DNA of 64,000 nucleotides from assembly GCF_015482775.1 (NCBI RefSeq), contig NZ_CP058214.1, positions 1,302,001-1,366,000 on the forward strand. The letters run 5' to 3'. Below the pieces are notes generated by a model that was not told the DNA's origin, made no database searches, and worked only from the letters and a program-made list of their open reading frames with translations. Shown here piece after piece: positions 48,344 to 57,821 of this stretch; positions within the stretch are counted from its first letter, which is position 1; every line of letters starts with the position of its first letter. This stretch comes from Kaustia mangrovi (GTDB lineage Bacteria > Pseudomonadota > Alphaproteobacteria > Rhizobiales > Im1). The translations under genes were made by a program, and so were the position numbers.

Positions 48344-48592
48344 ATGGGAATGATCGAGAGAACCCAGACCGGCGTGCGAATCGCGTCTCCCCTTCTGAAG
48401 GTCCTGAAGGGGCTTGCGGAATACAAGGACGTGAGCCTGGGCGACCTTCTGGAAGGGATCGTCCTGCATGCCTTCGAGAACAAGCCTCCCTTCTCGCCGG
48501 AAACGCTCGCCGTCATCGAGAAGCTGCGGGATGTCTATGGCTGCCCCCTGACGAGCGCGGACAGCCATCTCCATCCAGACCGCGAGGAATGA
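48344..48592 (+). CDS. Small conserved-looking protein of unknown function
   Basis: An 82-residue soluble protein (ERTQTGVRIASPLLKVLKGL, LAEYKDVSLGDLLEGIVLHA). The pattern of a short strand followed by helices recalls small ribbon-helix-helix-like proteins, but I do not recognise a family. It is followed by the SRPBCC gene with a possible ATGA overlap (48589) or a 5-bp gap, so the two are probably co-transcribed. An inverted repeat lies just upstream. Confidence 0.6.
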   Translation: MGMIERTQTGVRIASPLLKVLKGLAEYKDVSLGDLLEGIVLHAFENKPPFSPETLAVIEKLRDVYGCPLTSADSHLHPDREE

Positions 48593-48597
48593 CCCCG

Positions 48598-49044
48598 ATG
48601 CGGACCGAATTCAGCCACGAGATCCGGATCGACGTGCCGGTCGACGAGGCCCTGCCCCTGTTCACGCCGAAGGGCGAGGAGCAATGGGTGCCGGGATGGC
48701 GGCCCGACTATCTCGCCCCGCCCTCGGGAGAGACCTGCGAGGAGATGGTCTTCCGCACCGGACATGGCGACGGGGTCACGCTGTGGACCTGCCTCAAATG
48801 GCGGCCGGACGAGCGGCACGCCCGCTATCTCCGCGTCACGCCGGGCGCGCATGTCGGCTTCGTCGATGTGACATGCCGGCCCGACGGGCGGTCGGCGACC
48901 GCCGTTCGCGTCTCCTATTCCTATGTCGCGCTTTCCCCGGCCGGCCAGGCCCATATCGACGCCATGTCGCCGGCCTCCTTCGCCGCGACGATCGGCGAGT
49001 GGGCGGAGCTCATCGACGGTGCGCGCAAACGGCCGGACCGCTGA
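48598..49044 (+). CDS. SRPBCC (START-like) family protein
   Basis: The 148-residue protein has an SRPBCC-like pattern: EFSHEIRIDVPVDEALPLFT at the start, WVPGWRPDYLAPPSG, and a C-terminal amphipathic helix (ASFAATIGEWAELIDGARK). Such domains bind hydrophobic ligands; the role here is unknown. GAGGA lies eight bases upstream of the ATG at 48598. An ATG at 48589 overlapping the previous stop is an alternative start. Confidence 0.75.
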   Translation: MRTEFSHEIRIDVPVDEALPLFTPKGEEQWVPGWRPDYLAPPSGETCEEMVFRTGHGDGVTLWTCLKWRPDERHARYLRVTPGAHVGFVDVTCRPDGRSATAVRVSYSYVALSPAGQAHIDAMSPASFAATIGEWAELIDGARKRPDR

Positions 49045-49170
49045 GGGCGGACGCCGGAACGGCTCCCCGAAATCGCATCAACATACTGTAACGGCTTTAT
49101 TTTCCCCTTGTTTACCCAGAATGGACGGAGGCTGCGCATCTCTGGATAACGCGCAAATCCCCTTTTCAAT

Positions 49171-49185
49171 GTTCTCTTTTTGTTC
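49171..49185 (+). promoter_or_regulatory. LexA box GTTC-N7-GTTC upstream of the nth-like gene
   Basis: GTTC (49171-49174), seven bases, then GTTC (49182-49185) is an exact match to the alphaproteobacterial LexA operator. It lies 14 bp before the ATG at 49199, so LexA would block transcription of the glycosylase gene and probably the whole imuA-imuB-dnaE2 run until DNA damage. Confidence 0.8.
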
Positions 49186-49198
49186 TAGTCTCGGGACC

Positions 49199-49966
49199 AT
49201 GCAATACGCCCTCTTGCCAGACCCGAGCAGAACCCTCCAGGCGGTCCATGAGCGCCTGGTGATCGCCTATGGCACGCCGGCGCCGGGCTGGCAGCCCGAT
49301 CCGGTGAGCCAGCTCGTGCTCGCCATCCTCGCCATCCGGACCCATGACACGGTCTCACTGCGCGCCTTCGCCGCGCTTGCCCGCCATGTCAGGGGCGACT
49401 GGTCGGTGCTCGAGGAGGCCGATCCCGACACGCTGGAAGGCCTCATCGCGCCGGTGACCCATGCGGAGAAGAAGGCGCGCTGGCTGCCCCGCACCGTGGA
49501 GACCATCGTCCGCAAGCGCGGCGCCCTCTCGCTCGCCTTCCTGCGCGACTGGCCGGTCGACGCGGCGCGCGCCTGGCTCGAAGCCCTGCCCGGCGTCGGG
49601 CCGAAGATCGCCAATTCCGTGCTCGGCCTCAGCACGCTCAAGCGTCCGGTCCTGGTCGTCGACACCCATCATCACAGGATCGCGCGGCGCCTGCGCCTCG
49701 TCCCCGAAACCGCCGATCTCGGCAAGGCCACGGACCTGCTCGGCCACCAGATTCCCCATGACTGGTCGGCCCGGACCATGGTCGACCATCACGTGCTGAT
49801 GAAGCGGCATGGCCAGTGGTTCTGCCACGAGGCCGCGCCCGACTGCGCCTCCTGCTGCCTGCGCTCGCTCTGTCCCCATGCGGGTCCGGCAGCAGGGGCG
49901 CAGTCGGCAGCGCTCGCCGCGACCGGCCCCGCCATGGTGCCGCGCATTCTAGGGCCCACACACTGA
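49199..49966 (+). CDS. Endonuclease III-like HhH-GPD DNA glycosylase
   Basis: The 255-residue protein has the HhH motif ALPGVGPKIANSVLGLS with the catalytic-type Lys, then VLVVDTHHHRIARRL with the conserved Asp, and a [4Fe-4S] ligand set C-x6-C-x2-C-x5-C (CHEAAPDCASCCLRSLC). It is thus an Nth-family base-excision glycosylase/lyase paralogue. The LexA box lies directly upstream and imuA follows after 30 bp. Earlier ATGs (49121, 49169) would place the LexA box inside the gene, so 49199 is preferred. Confidence 0.88.
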   Translation: MQYALLPDPSRTLQAVHERLVIAYGTPAPGWQPDPVSQLVLAILAIRTHDTVSLRAFAALARHVRGDWSVLEEADPDTLEGLIAPVTHAEKKARWLPRTVETIVRKRGALSLAFLRDWPVDAARAWLEALPGVGPKIANSVLGLSTLKRPVLVVDTHHHRIARRLRLVPETADLGKATDLLGHQIPHDWSARTMVDHHVLMKRHGQWFCHEAAPDCASCCLRSLCPHAGPAAGAQSAALAATGPAMVPRILGPTH

Positions 49967-49981
49967 GAACAAAACAGGAAT
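49967..49981 (+). promoter_or_regulatory. Near-consensus LexA box upstream of imuA
   Basis: GAAC (49967-49970), seven bases, then GAAT (49978-49981) matches the LexA operator in reverse orientation with one mismatch. It starts directly after the nth-like stop codon and 30 bp before imuA, so imuA may have its own SOS promoter. Confidence 0.55.
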
Positions 49982-49996
49982 ATCGGTATACGTCCC

Positions 49997-50845
49997 ATGT
50001 CCTCCCCCCGTCCAGCCCATCGGCAGCCGGTGCCGGATCCCTGCCCTGCGCAGCCGGCGGGCCGCCCCCCGCACGACCGCGCCGTCATAGAGACGCTGCG
50101 CCGGCGGATCGCGGCGATCGAGCGCCGCGACGCCCGCTTCGGGACAGGCGGCGGGGAAGGCCCGCCCCGCTCCCGACCGGACACCATGCCGGAGATCCGG
50201 GCCCTGCCGCGCGCGCTCACCGGCATCACTGTGGACGGACCCGCGAGCTGGCCGGCGGGCATCGGCTTCGGCCTTGCGCTCGCCAGCCAGTGTCCCGGCG
50301 CCGTCCTGTGGTGCCAGTCCGGCCATATGGCGCGCGAATATGGCCGGCTCTACGGCCCGGGGCTCGCCGCTCTCGGGCTCGATCCGGGCCGGCTGATCCT
50401 CGCCCGCGCGCGCAAGGACACCGACGCCCTGTGGGCCATGGAGGAGGGCCTGCGTTCCGCCGGGGTCTCCGCGGTCGTGGGCGAGGTCGCCGGAGCGGGC
50501 TTCACTGCCAGCCGGCGCCTTGCGCTCGCCTGCGCGGAAGGCGGAACGGCGGGGCTCCTCCTGCATCTGCCGGACGGTGCGGCAACGGCCGCGCGCGCCC
50601 GCTGGCGCGTCGCCCCCGCCCCCGCCGCGCCGGATCCCTGGGACGGGCGGGCGCCGGGCCGGCCGCGCTGGCATGTCGAACTCATGCGCGGGGACGACGC
50701 CCGCACCGGACAATGGACGATGGAGTGGGACGGTGAGACGCATCGTTTCCATCTGGCTGCCGCACTGGCCGATCGAACGGCTGAGGCGCGCGCAGGCCGG
50801 ACGGAGCCGGAAGTCCTCGACCTCCGCGGCCTCCGCTCCGGCTGA
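49997..50845 (+). CDS. imuA: Mutagenesis cassette protein ImuA
   Basis: ImuA is a RecA-like inducible-mutagenesis protein acting with ImuB and DnaE2 in translesion synthesis. The 282 residues show the ImuA pattern ALTGITVDGPASWPAGIGFG, GAVLWCQSGHMAREYGRLYG and LGLDPGRLILARARKDTDAL, then GRPRWHVELMRGDDARTGQW near the end. The N-terminal 60 residues are Pro/Arg-rich and poorly conserved. Its 3' end overlaps imuB by 113 bp in another frame. Confidence 0.85.
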   Translation: MSSPRPAHRQPVPDPCPAQPAGRPPHDRAVIETLRRRIAAIERRDARFGTGGGEGPPRSRPDTMPEIRALPRALTGITVDGPASWPAGIGFGLALASQCPGAVLWCQSGHMAREYGRLYGPGLAALGLDPGRLILARARKDTDALWAMEEGLRSAGVSAVVGEVAGAGFTASRRLALACAEGGTAGLLLHLPDGAATAARARWRVAPAPAAPDPWDGRAPGRPRWHVELMRGDDARTGQWTMEWDGETHRFHLAAALADRTAEARAGRTEPEVLDLRGLRSG

Positions 50846-52316
50846 CGCGGAGCCCTTCGCCCTCGTCGCGGCGGAGGGTCAGGCCCTGCGCCTTCATGCG
50901 GTCAATGCCGCGGCGGCGCGCGCCGGGCTCGGCGCGGGGCTGGCGCTTGCCGATGCGCGCGCCCTCTGTCCCGGCCTTGCGACCCGCCCGGCGGACGGGC
51001 CGGCCGATGCGCGCGCCCTGACAGCGCTCGCCGCCTGGTGCGGCCGCTACACGCCCTGGACCAATAGCGACGGCGCGGACGGGCTCTGGCTCGACATTTC
51101 CGGCTGCGCCCATCTGTTCGGCGGGGAGGCCGCCCTTCTCGACGATCTCGTCGGCCGGCTCGCCCGCCTCGGCATCACGGCGCGCGCCGGGCTCGCCGGG
51201 ACGCCCGGCGCGGCCTGGGCGCTCGCCCGCTTCGCCCCGCCGTCCGGCCGCATCGCACGGCCGGGCCAGCACGACGAGGCGCTCGCCGGCCTGCCGGTGG
51301 AGGCCCTGCGCCTCGGCGCCGACAGCGCCGTCCTGCTCAGGCGCCTGGGGCTCAAGACCGTCGGCCAGCTCTACGCCCTGCCGCGCGCCTCGCTCGCCCG
51401 CCGCTTCCGCTCCCCGGAGCTCGGCGACCGGGTGCTCGCCCGCCTCGACCAGGCGCTCGGGCTCGCCGAGGAGCCGCTGACGCCGCTGCGCCCGCCGCCC
51501 CGCCACCGCGCGCGCGAAACCGTCATGGAGCCGATCCTCACCCTGGAGGTTCTGGACCCTGCGCTCGACCGGCTGCTCGCCGCGCTATGCGACACGCTCG
51601 ACCGGCATGGCGAAGGCGTGCGCGCGCTCGCCCTCACCGTCTGCCGCGTCGATGGCGGCACGGCGCGCATCGCTGTCGAAACCGCTCGCGCGACCCGCAC
51701 GGCAAGCCATCTCAAGCGCCTGTTCCGCGACCGTCTCGAGCGCATCGATGCGGGCTTCGGCATCGAGACCGCCCTCCTCGACGCCATCCGCACCGAACCG
51801 CTCGCCGACAGCCAGATCGACCTCGACCCCCGCTCCGACGAGGCCGCCGGCGACGCGCTCGCCCGGCTCGTCGACCGGCTGGCGAACCGGCTGGGCGCGG
51901 ACAGTGTCGCCCGCCTTGCCCCGCGCGAGAGCCATATCCCCGAACGCGCCGAGCGCCTGGCGCCGGTCGGGCCGGAAAAGCCCCCCTCGTGTCCCCGCCC
52001 GACCACCCCACCGCGCCCCTGCCGGCTTCTGGACCCGCCGGAGCCGGTCCGCGTCATGGCGGAAGTGCCGGAAGGCCCGCCCATGCGCTTCGTCTGGCGG
52101 CGTGCGCGCCACCGCGTCGTGCGCGCCGAGGGGCCGGAACGCATCGCGCCGGAATGGTGGCTGGAGAGCGGCTCCGACTACCGCACCGTGCGCGACTATT
52201 ACCGCGTGGAGGACGAGGCGGGCCGCCGCTTCTGGCTCTATCGCGAGGGTCTCTACCAGCTCATGGAGACCGGCACGGGCGGCCCGCGCTGGTTCCTCCA
52301 CGGCCTGTTCGCGTGA
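50733..52316 (+). CDS. imuB: Y-family polymerase-like protein ImuB
   Basis: ImuB is a catalytically inactive Y-family-like protein that bridges the clamp and DnaE2 during SOS mutagenesis. The 527-residue product starts at GTG 50733 ([18 protein letters not shown]), the standard ImuB beginning. It has [40 protein letters not shown], and the C-terminal [19 protein letters not shown] and [21 protein letters not shown]. It lies 13 bp before dnaE2. Confidence 0.9.
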   Translation: MRRIVSIWLPHWPIERLRRAQAGRSRKSSTSAASAPADAEPFALVAAEGQALRLHAVNAAAARAGLGAGLALADARALCPGLATRPADGPADARALTALAAWCGRYTPWTNSDGADGLWLDISGCAHLFGGEAALLDDLVGRLARLGITARAGLAGTPGAAWALARFAPPSGRIARPGQHDEALAGLPVEALRLGADSAVLLRRLGLKTVGQLYALPRASLARRFRSPELGDRVLARLDQALGLAEEPLTPLRPPPRHRARETVMEPILTLEVLDPALDRLLAALCDTLDRHGEGVRALALTVCRVDGGTARIAVETARATRTASHLKRLFRDRLERIDAGFGIETALLDAIRTEPLADSQIDLDPRSDEAAGDALARLVDRLANRLGADSVARLAPRESHIPERAERLAPVGPEKPPSCPRPTTPPRPCRLLDPPEPVRVMAEVPEGPPMRFVWRRARHRVVRAEGPERIAPEWWLESGSDYRTVRDYYRVEDEAGRRFWLYREGLYQLMETGTGGPRWFLHGLFA

Positions 52317-52329
52317 GGAGACCGGTCCC

Positions 52330-55300
52330 ATGTCCGCCCCCGCCTATGCCGAGCTCCAGGCGACCAGCAACTTCTCCTTCCTGCGCGGCGCGGCGCACCC
52401 GAAGGAGCTCGTGCACACCGCCCACGCGCTCGGCCTCTCGGCCATCGCGATTGCCGACCGCAACACGCTCGCCGGCGTGGTGCGCGCCCATATGGCGGCA
52501 AAGCAGTGCGGCATGCGCCTCCTCATCGGCTGCCGGCTCGACCTGCAGGACGGCCCGAGCCTCATCGCGCTGCCCACCGACCGCGCCGCCTATGGCCGGC
52601 TCACGCGGCTCATCACCCGCGGCAAGATGCGCGCACCGAAGGGCGAATGCCATCTGTGGCTCGACGATGTCTCGGCCCATGGCGCGGGCCAGACCTTCAT
52701 CCTCCTGCCGCCGGAGACCGTCGAGCCCATAGCCTTCGAGCGCCATGTCCGCACCGTGGCGGAGGCCCTCCCCGCCCGCCTCTTCCTCGCCACGCATCAC
52801 CTCTATCGCGGCGACGACCGGCGCCGGATCGCCATGCTCGACGCGGTGGCCACGGCCTGCGGCACGCCGCTCGTGGCGACCGGCGACGTGCACTACCATG
52901 TGCGCGAGCGCCGCCCGCTCCAGGACGTTCTCACCTGCATCCGCGAGCACTGCACCGTCGCGGATGCCGGCTTCCGCCTCCATGCCAATGCCGAGCGCCA
53001 CCTGAAGGGCCCGGAGGAGATGGCGCGGCTCTTCGCGGGCTTCGAACATGCGCTCGCCCGCACCGTGGAGATCGCTCAAGGCTGCCGCTTCAGCCTCGAC
53101 GCGTTCGAGCACAACTACCCGGAAGAGGCCGTGCCGGAAGGCCGCACGCCGCAGGGCCATCTGGAGACGCTCGCCTGGGCGGGCGCGGCGCGGTTCTATC
53201 CCGGCGGCCTTCCGGAGAAGGTCCGCGACGCCATCGCGAAGGAACTCGGGCTCATCGCGGAGCTCGGCTACGCCTCCTACTTCCTCACCGTCCACGACAT
53301 CGTGCAATGGGCGCGCGCCCAGGAGCCGCCCATCCTCTGCCAGGGGCGCGGCTCGGCGGCCAACTCCGCCGTCTGCTTCGCGCTCGGCATCACCGCCGTC
53401 GATCCCATGGTCATCGACCTCCTGTTCGAGCGCTTCGTCTCGAAGGACCGCGGCGAGCCGCCCGATATCGACGTCGATTTCGAGCACGAGCGGCGCGAGG
53501 AGGTGATGCAGTACATCTACGACCGCTATGGCCGCACCAATACGGGGATCGCCGCGACCGTCATCTCCTACCGCGCGCGCAGCGCCGTGCGCGAGGTCGG
53601 CAAGGCGATGGGGCTGACGGAGGATGTGACCTCCGCGCTCGCCGGCACGGTCTGGGGCTGGTCGGACAAGGGCCTCCCCGACGATCAGGTGCGCGAGGCG
53701 GGGCTCGACCCAGACGACCCCAACTTGCGGCGCACGCTGGCGCTTTCCGCCGAGCTCATCGGCTTTCCGCGCCATCTCTCCCAGCATGTCGGCGGCTTCG
53801 TGCTCTCCCGCGATCCGCTTGACGAAATCGTGCCCATCGGCAATGCCGCCATGGAGGACCGCACCTTCGTGGAATGGGACAAGGACGACCTCGACGCGGT
53901 CGGCCTCCTGAAGGTCGACGTGCTCTCGCTCGGCATGCTCACCTGCATCCGCAAGTGCTTCGACCTGATCCGCGATCACTGGGGGCGCGACCACGTCCTC
54001 TCAGACTTCTCCAGGGCGGAGGACGAGGCGACCTACGACATGCTGTGCAAGGCCGATTCCCTGGGCGTCTTCCAGGTGGAAAGCCGCGCGCAGATGAACA
54101 TGCTGCCGCGCCTGAAGCCGCGCGATTTCTACGATCTCGTCATCGAGGTCGCCATCGTCCGCCCCGCCCCATCCAGGGCGACATGGTCCACCCGTATTTG
54201 CGCCGCCGAAACGGCGAGGAGGACGTCGCATATCCCCCGCCCGCGAAGGAGCATGGCCCGCCGGACGAACTGGAACACATCCTCAAAAAGACCCTCGGCG
54301 TGCCGATCTTCCAGGAGCAGGCCATGCGCATCGCGGCCGAGGCGGCGAGGTTCACCACCGCGGAGGTGAACGAGCTGCGCTACGCCATGGCGACCTTCCG
54401 CCGGCGCGGCACCATCGAGCTTCTGGAGGAGAAGATGGTCGGCCGGATGATCGCGCGCGGCTACGATCCGGACTTCGCCCAGAGCTGCTTCAACCAGATC
54501 AAGGGCTTCGGCGAGTACGGCTTCCCGGAATCCCATGCGGCGAGCTTCGCGCTTCTCGTCTTCGTCTCCGCCTGGCTCAAATGCCACTATCCGGCGGCCT
54601 TCGCCTGCGGGCTCCTCAATTCGCAGCCCATGGGCTTCTACGCCCCGGCCCAGATCGTGCGCGACGCGCGCGAGCACGGGGTGGAGGTGCGCCCCGTCGA
54701 TGTGAATTTCAGCGAACTCGACAACACGCTGGAGCCCGCCGCCGGCGATCCGCACGCCCGCGCGCTGCGCCTCGGCCTGCGCCAGGTCGACGGTCTCGGC
54801 GAGGAGGCCGGCGGCCGCCTCGTCGCCGCGCGCGACGCGCCGTTCGAGACCGTCCACGACCTCTGGCACCGCGCGGGCATTCCCGTCGCCGCGCTGGAGA
54901 AGCTCGCCGCGGCGGACGCGTTGCGCTCGCTCGGCCTCGACCGGCGCGGAGCCTTATGGGAGGCGCGCGCGCTCAAAGCGCAAAAGCCCCTGCCGCTCTT
55001 CGCCCATGCGCAGGCGCGCGAGGAGGCCCGGGAGCCGCCCGTCGCGCTGCCGCCCATGCCCGAGCCCGAGCATGTCATCGTCGACTACCAGACGCTGCGC
55101 CTGTCCCTGAAGGCGCATCCCCTCTCCTTCCTGAGGGAGGAATTCGCCCGCCGCGGCCTCGCCTCGACCCGCGATCTGCGGGAGACGAGGGATGGCCGGC
55201 GTCTCGCGCTCGCCGGCGTCGTGCTCGTGCGCCAGCGCCCGGGCAGCGCCAAGGGCGTGGTGTTCATGACGCTGGAGGACGAGTTCGGCATCGCCAATAC

Positions 55301-55592
55301 CGTTGTCTGGCCCAGGGCCTTCGAGGCCTATCGCCGGACCGTGATGGGCGCGCGCCTCGTCTTCATCCGCGGACGCATCCAGCGCCAGGACGACATCGTC
55401 CATCTGGTGGCCGACCATCTGGAGGACTGGACGCCCCTCCTCCTGTCGCTCGCCGGCGACGAGCCGGCCTTCACGCCGCCCTACGCCCATGGCGACGAGG
55501 TCGCCCACGCCGCCAATCCCTCACGCGAGGTCTCCCCGCGCCGGCATCCGCGCAATGTCCGCATCATCCCGAAATCGCGCGATTTCCATTGA
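52330..55592 (+). pseudogene. dnaE2: Error-prone DNA polymerase DnaE2 (ImuC), frameshifted
   Basis: DnaE2 is the C-family polymerase that bypasses lesions with ImuA and ImuB. It begins [20 protein letters not shown] with the PHP domain, and has [19 protein letters not shown] and [20 protein letters not shown] with the catalytic aspartates. The frame breaks near 54160-54175: [14 protein letters not shown] in one frame becomes [18 protein letters not shown] in another. The expected RPGPIQGD is restored by one added G, giving 1087 residues, normal for DnaE2. The rest, including FPESHAASFALLVFVSAWLK and the OB-fold, is intact, so a sequence error is more likely than gene loss. Confidence 0.88.
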
Positions 55593-55886
55593 GGCGGCAT
55601 CCCTTCAGCACGCAACCCTCTCCCACCCTCTCGACGGAAGGGCCATCGCCTATGACTGGCTCACACCCCCTCACCCGGCGCCTTGCGGCGCCACCCTCTC
55701 CCGCGAGGGGAGAGGGTTCGCTTGGGCGAGTGCGTGGCGTTTCCCCTCTCCCCTCGCGGGAGAGGGAGGGGCCCATCGCAAAAGCGATGGGAGGGTGAGG
55801 GGGCTGAAATAGCCGTATGCGATAACCTGTCCTCGACGGGGAGGGGTGGAGCCGCATATTCCGAGACCGCAGCTCGGCACGGGATC
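55593..55886. repeat. Composite palindromic (REP/BIME-like) intergenic element
   Basis: A 23-nt arm at 55694-55716 is the exact reverse complement of 55744-55766, and each arm is itself near-palindromic (CCCTCTCCC / GGGAGAGGG). CCCATCGC-AAAA-GCGATGGG (55772-55791) adds a third hairpin. It fills the gap between convergent dnaE2 and comC and could act as a two-way terminator. A related element lies at 61035-61083. No gene is seen here. Confidence 0.75.
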
Positions 55887-56885
55887 TCACACCGGCCCGA
55901 AACGCGCGATGAGGGCGGCCGGGATCGTCACGCCCTCGCGCTCGGCGCGGGCGCGGTTCTCGTAGCGGCGCAGCCCCGGAAGGCGCGCACCGTCCTGCGC
56001 CTCGATGGCGCCCGCAAGGGCGGCCATACGCTCCGCAAAGGCCGGGCCGGCGAAGGCCGCCGGGGCGAAGGCGAGGATGAGCTGGCCCGTATCGGGCGGC
56101 GGACCGTCGCCGGAGAAGAAGTTCGAGGCCTCATAGGCGAAGCTCGCCCCGACGAGGCCGGCGGCAAGCACCTCCACCATGAGCGCGAGCGCCGCGCCCT
56201 TGGCGTCGCCCATGGCGGCCATGGTGCCCTCCAGCGCGCTTTCAGGATCGGTCGTCGGCTCGCCGTCCGGCCCGAAGGCCCATCCCTCCGGGATCGGCGT
56301 GCCTTCCTGACGGGCCTTCAGAATGTTGCCGCGCGCGACCTTGGAGACCGACATGTCGACGACGACCGGATCGCGGCCCTCGAGCGGCGCGGCAAAGGCG
56401 ATCGGATTGGTGCCGAACACGCCCGCCTTGCCGCCCCAGGGGGCGATGGCCTGTGGCGTGTTGGCGAACATCAGCGCAACGAGCCCGCCGCGCGCCAGCC
56501 GCTCCACATGGTGGCCCGCCGCGCCGCAATGATGCGACCGCCTGATGCCGGCCGCCGCAATGCCCGTCTCGCCCGACAGCGCCTTGAGCGCCTCGATGGC
56601 AAGCCCGATCGCGGGGTAGGCGAAGCCATGGGCGGCATCGACCATGAGCGAGGCGGCGGCCGTCTTCGTCACGGAGGGCTCGGCATGGCCGTCCACCTTG
56701 CCGCTCAGGGCCTGCGCGGCATAGCTCTCCAGCCGCGACAGGCCGTGCCCCTTCAGCCCGTCGGCCTCCGCCAGAACGAGCGCATCGGCGACGAGGCGCG
56801 CGGTCTCAGGCGCCGTGCGGTTGGCCTCCAGCGCACGGGCCACGAAGCCGCGCGCCACATCCAGGCTGACTGTCTCATCCGCCAT
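55887..56885 (-). CDS. comC: Ldh-family oxidoreductase, probable (R)-sulfolactate dehydrogenase ComC
   Basis: The 332-residue protein belongs to the malate/L-lactate dehydrogenase family (Ldh_2 fold), which includes ComC. Family stretches are KGHGLSRLESYAAQAL, IRRSHHCGAAGHHVERLARG, WGGKAGVFGTNPIAFAAP and DMSVSKVARGNI. ComC reduces sulfopyruvate to (R)-sulfolactate with NADPH. Assignment rests on its place with slcC and suyAB; malate or ureidoglycolate dehydrogenase are alternatives on sequence alone. Its start overlaps the slcC end by 11 bases. Confidence 0.8.
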   Translation of the reverse strand: MADETVSLDVARGFVARALEANRTAPETARLVADALVLAEADGLKGHGLSRLESYAAQALSGKVDGHAEPSVTKTAAASLMVDAAHGFAYPAIGLAIEALKALSGETGIAAAGIRRSHHCGAAGHHVERLARGGLVALMFANTPQAIAPWGGKAGVFGTNPIAFAAPLEGRDPVVVDMSVSKVARGNILKARQEGTPIPEGWAFGPDGEPTTDPESALEGTMAAMGDAKGAALALMVEVLAAGLVGASFAYEASNFFSGDGPPPDTGQLILAFAPAAFAGPAFAERMAALAGAIEAQDGARLPGLRRYENRARAEREGVTIPAALIARFGPV

Positions 56886-57816
56886 TCGTCCGGCCCTCCA
56901 GCGCCGTCAGGATCGTCTCCGCCGTCATCCGGCTCACACGCACATTCGCCTCCTCCGTCACCCCGGCGACATGCGGTGTGAGGACGATATTGCCGAGGCC
57001 GGAGAACAGCGCGCCGCGCGCTGCGTCGAGCGGTTCGTCGGCGAAGACGTCGAGGGCGGCCCCGCCGATCCGGCCATCCCTCAGCGCTTCGGCCAGGGCG
57101 GCCTCGTCGACGATCCCGCCGCGCGCGCTGTTGACGAGCACCGCGCCGGGCCTCATCGCGGCGATCCGCTCCGGCCCGAAGAGATCGCGCGTCTCCGCGT
57201 TGAGCGGCACATGGAGGCTCACCACATCGGCGCGCGCCACGAGCGCGTCGAGATCGAGCCGTTCGGTGCCGGTCCAGGCCGGATCGTCTGCCGGCACGAA
57301 GGGATCGAAGGCCACGACCGCCATGCCGAGCGCCCGCGCCCGCGACGCGACCTCGCGCGCGATGCCGCCAAAGCCGACGAGCCCCATGGTCTTGCCGGAG
57401 ATCTCGCGCCCGATCAGCGCCTCGCGCGGCCAGTCCCCGGCGATGACCCGCTCGTTCGCCATATAGGCGCCGCGCACGAGCATGAGCGCCATCGCGATCA
57501 CATATTCGGCGACCGCGATGCTGTTCGCCCCGGTCGCCGGATAGACCGCGACCCCGCGCGCCTTGCAGGCGGCAAGGTCGATATTGTCGAGCCCGACGCC
57601 CAGCCGCCCCACCGCCTCCAGCGACGGCGCGGCGTCCAAGAGCTCCACGGTCACCCCGGTGCGGTTGCGCACGATGAGCGCCCGCGCGCCCTCAAGCGCG
57701 GCCGGGATCCTCTCCTGCGCGTCGGCGAGCGCCGGGTCGTGATGGACCGAATGGCGCTCCCTCAGCAGGGCGACCGCCGCCTCGTCCATGAACTCCGTAA
57801 TCACAATGTCGGCCAT
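56875..57816 (-). CDS. slcC: D-2-hydroxyacid dehydrogenase, probable (S)-sulfolactate dehydrogenase SlcC
   Basis: The 313-residue protein is a PGDH-like D-2-hydroxyacid dehydrogenase. It has IVRNRTGVTVELLDAAPSLE, VGRLGVGLDNIDLAACK, the NAD loop MGLVGFGGIAREV, and the catalytic Arg (NSARGGIVDE), Glu (ADEPLD) and His (LTPHVAGVT). The start MADIVITEFMDEAAV and PATGANSIAVAEYV fit what I recall of SlcC, which oxidises (S)-sulfolactate to sulfopyruvate with NAD+. A generic 3-phosphoglycerate dehydrogenase-like role is the alternative. Confidence 0.8.
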   Translation of the reverse strand: MADIVITEFMDEAAVALLRERHSVHHDPALADAQERIPAALEGARALIVRNRTGVTVELLDAAPSLEAVGRLGVGLDNIDLAACKARGVAVYPATGANSIAVAEYVIAMALMLVRGAYMANERVIAGDWPREALIGREISGKTMGLVGFGGIAREVASRARALGMAVVAFDPFVPADDPAWTGTERLDLDALVARADVVSLHVPLNAETRDLFGPERIAAMRPGAVLVNSARGGIVDEAALAEALRDGRIGGAALDVFADEPLDAARGALFSGLGNIVLTPHVAGVTEEANVRVSRMTAETILTALEGRTNGG

Positions 57817-57821
57817 GTGCC

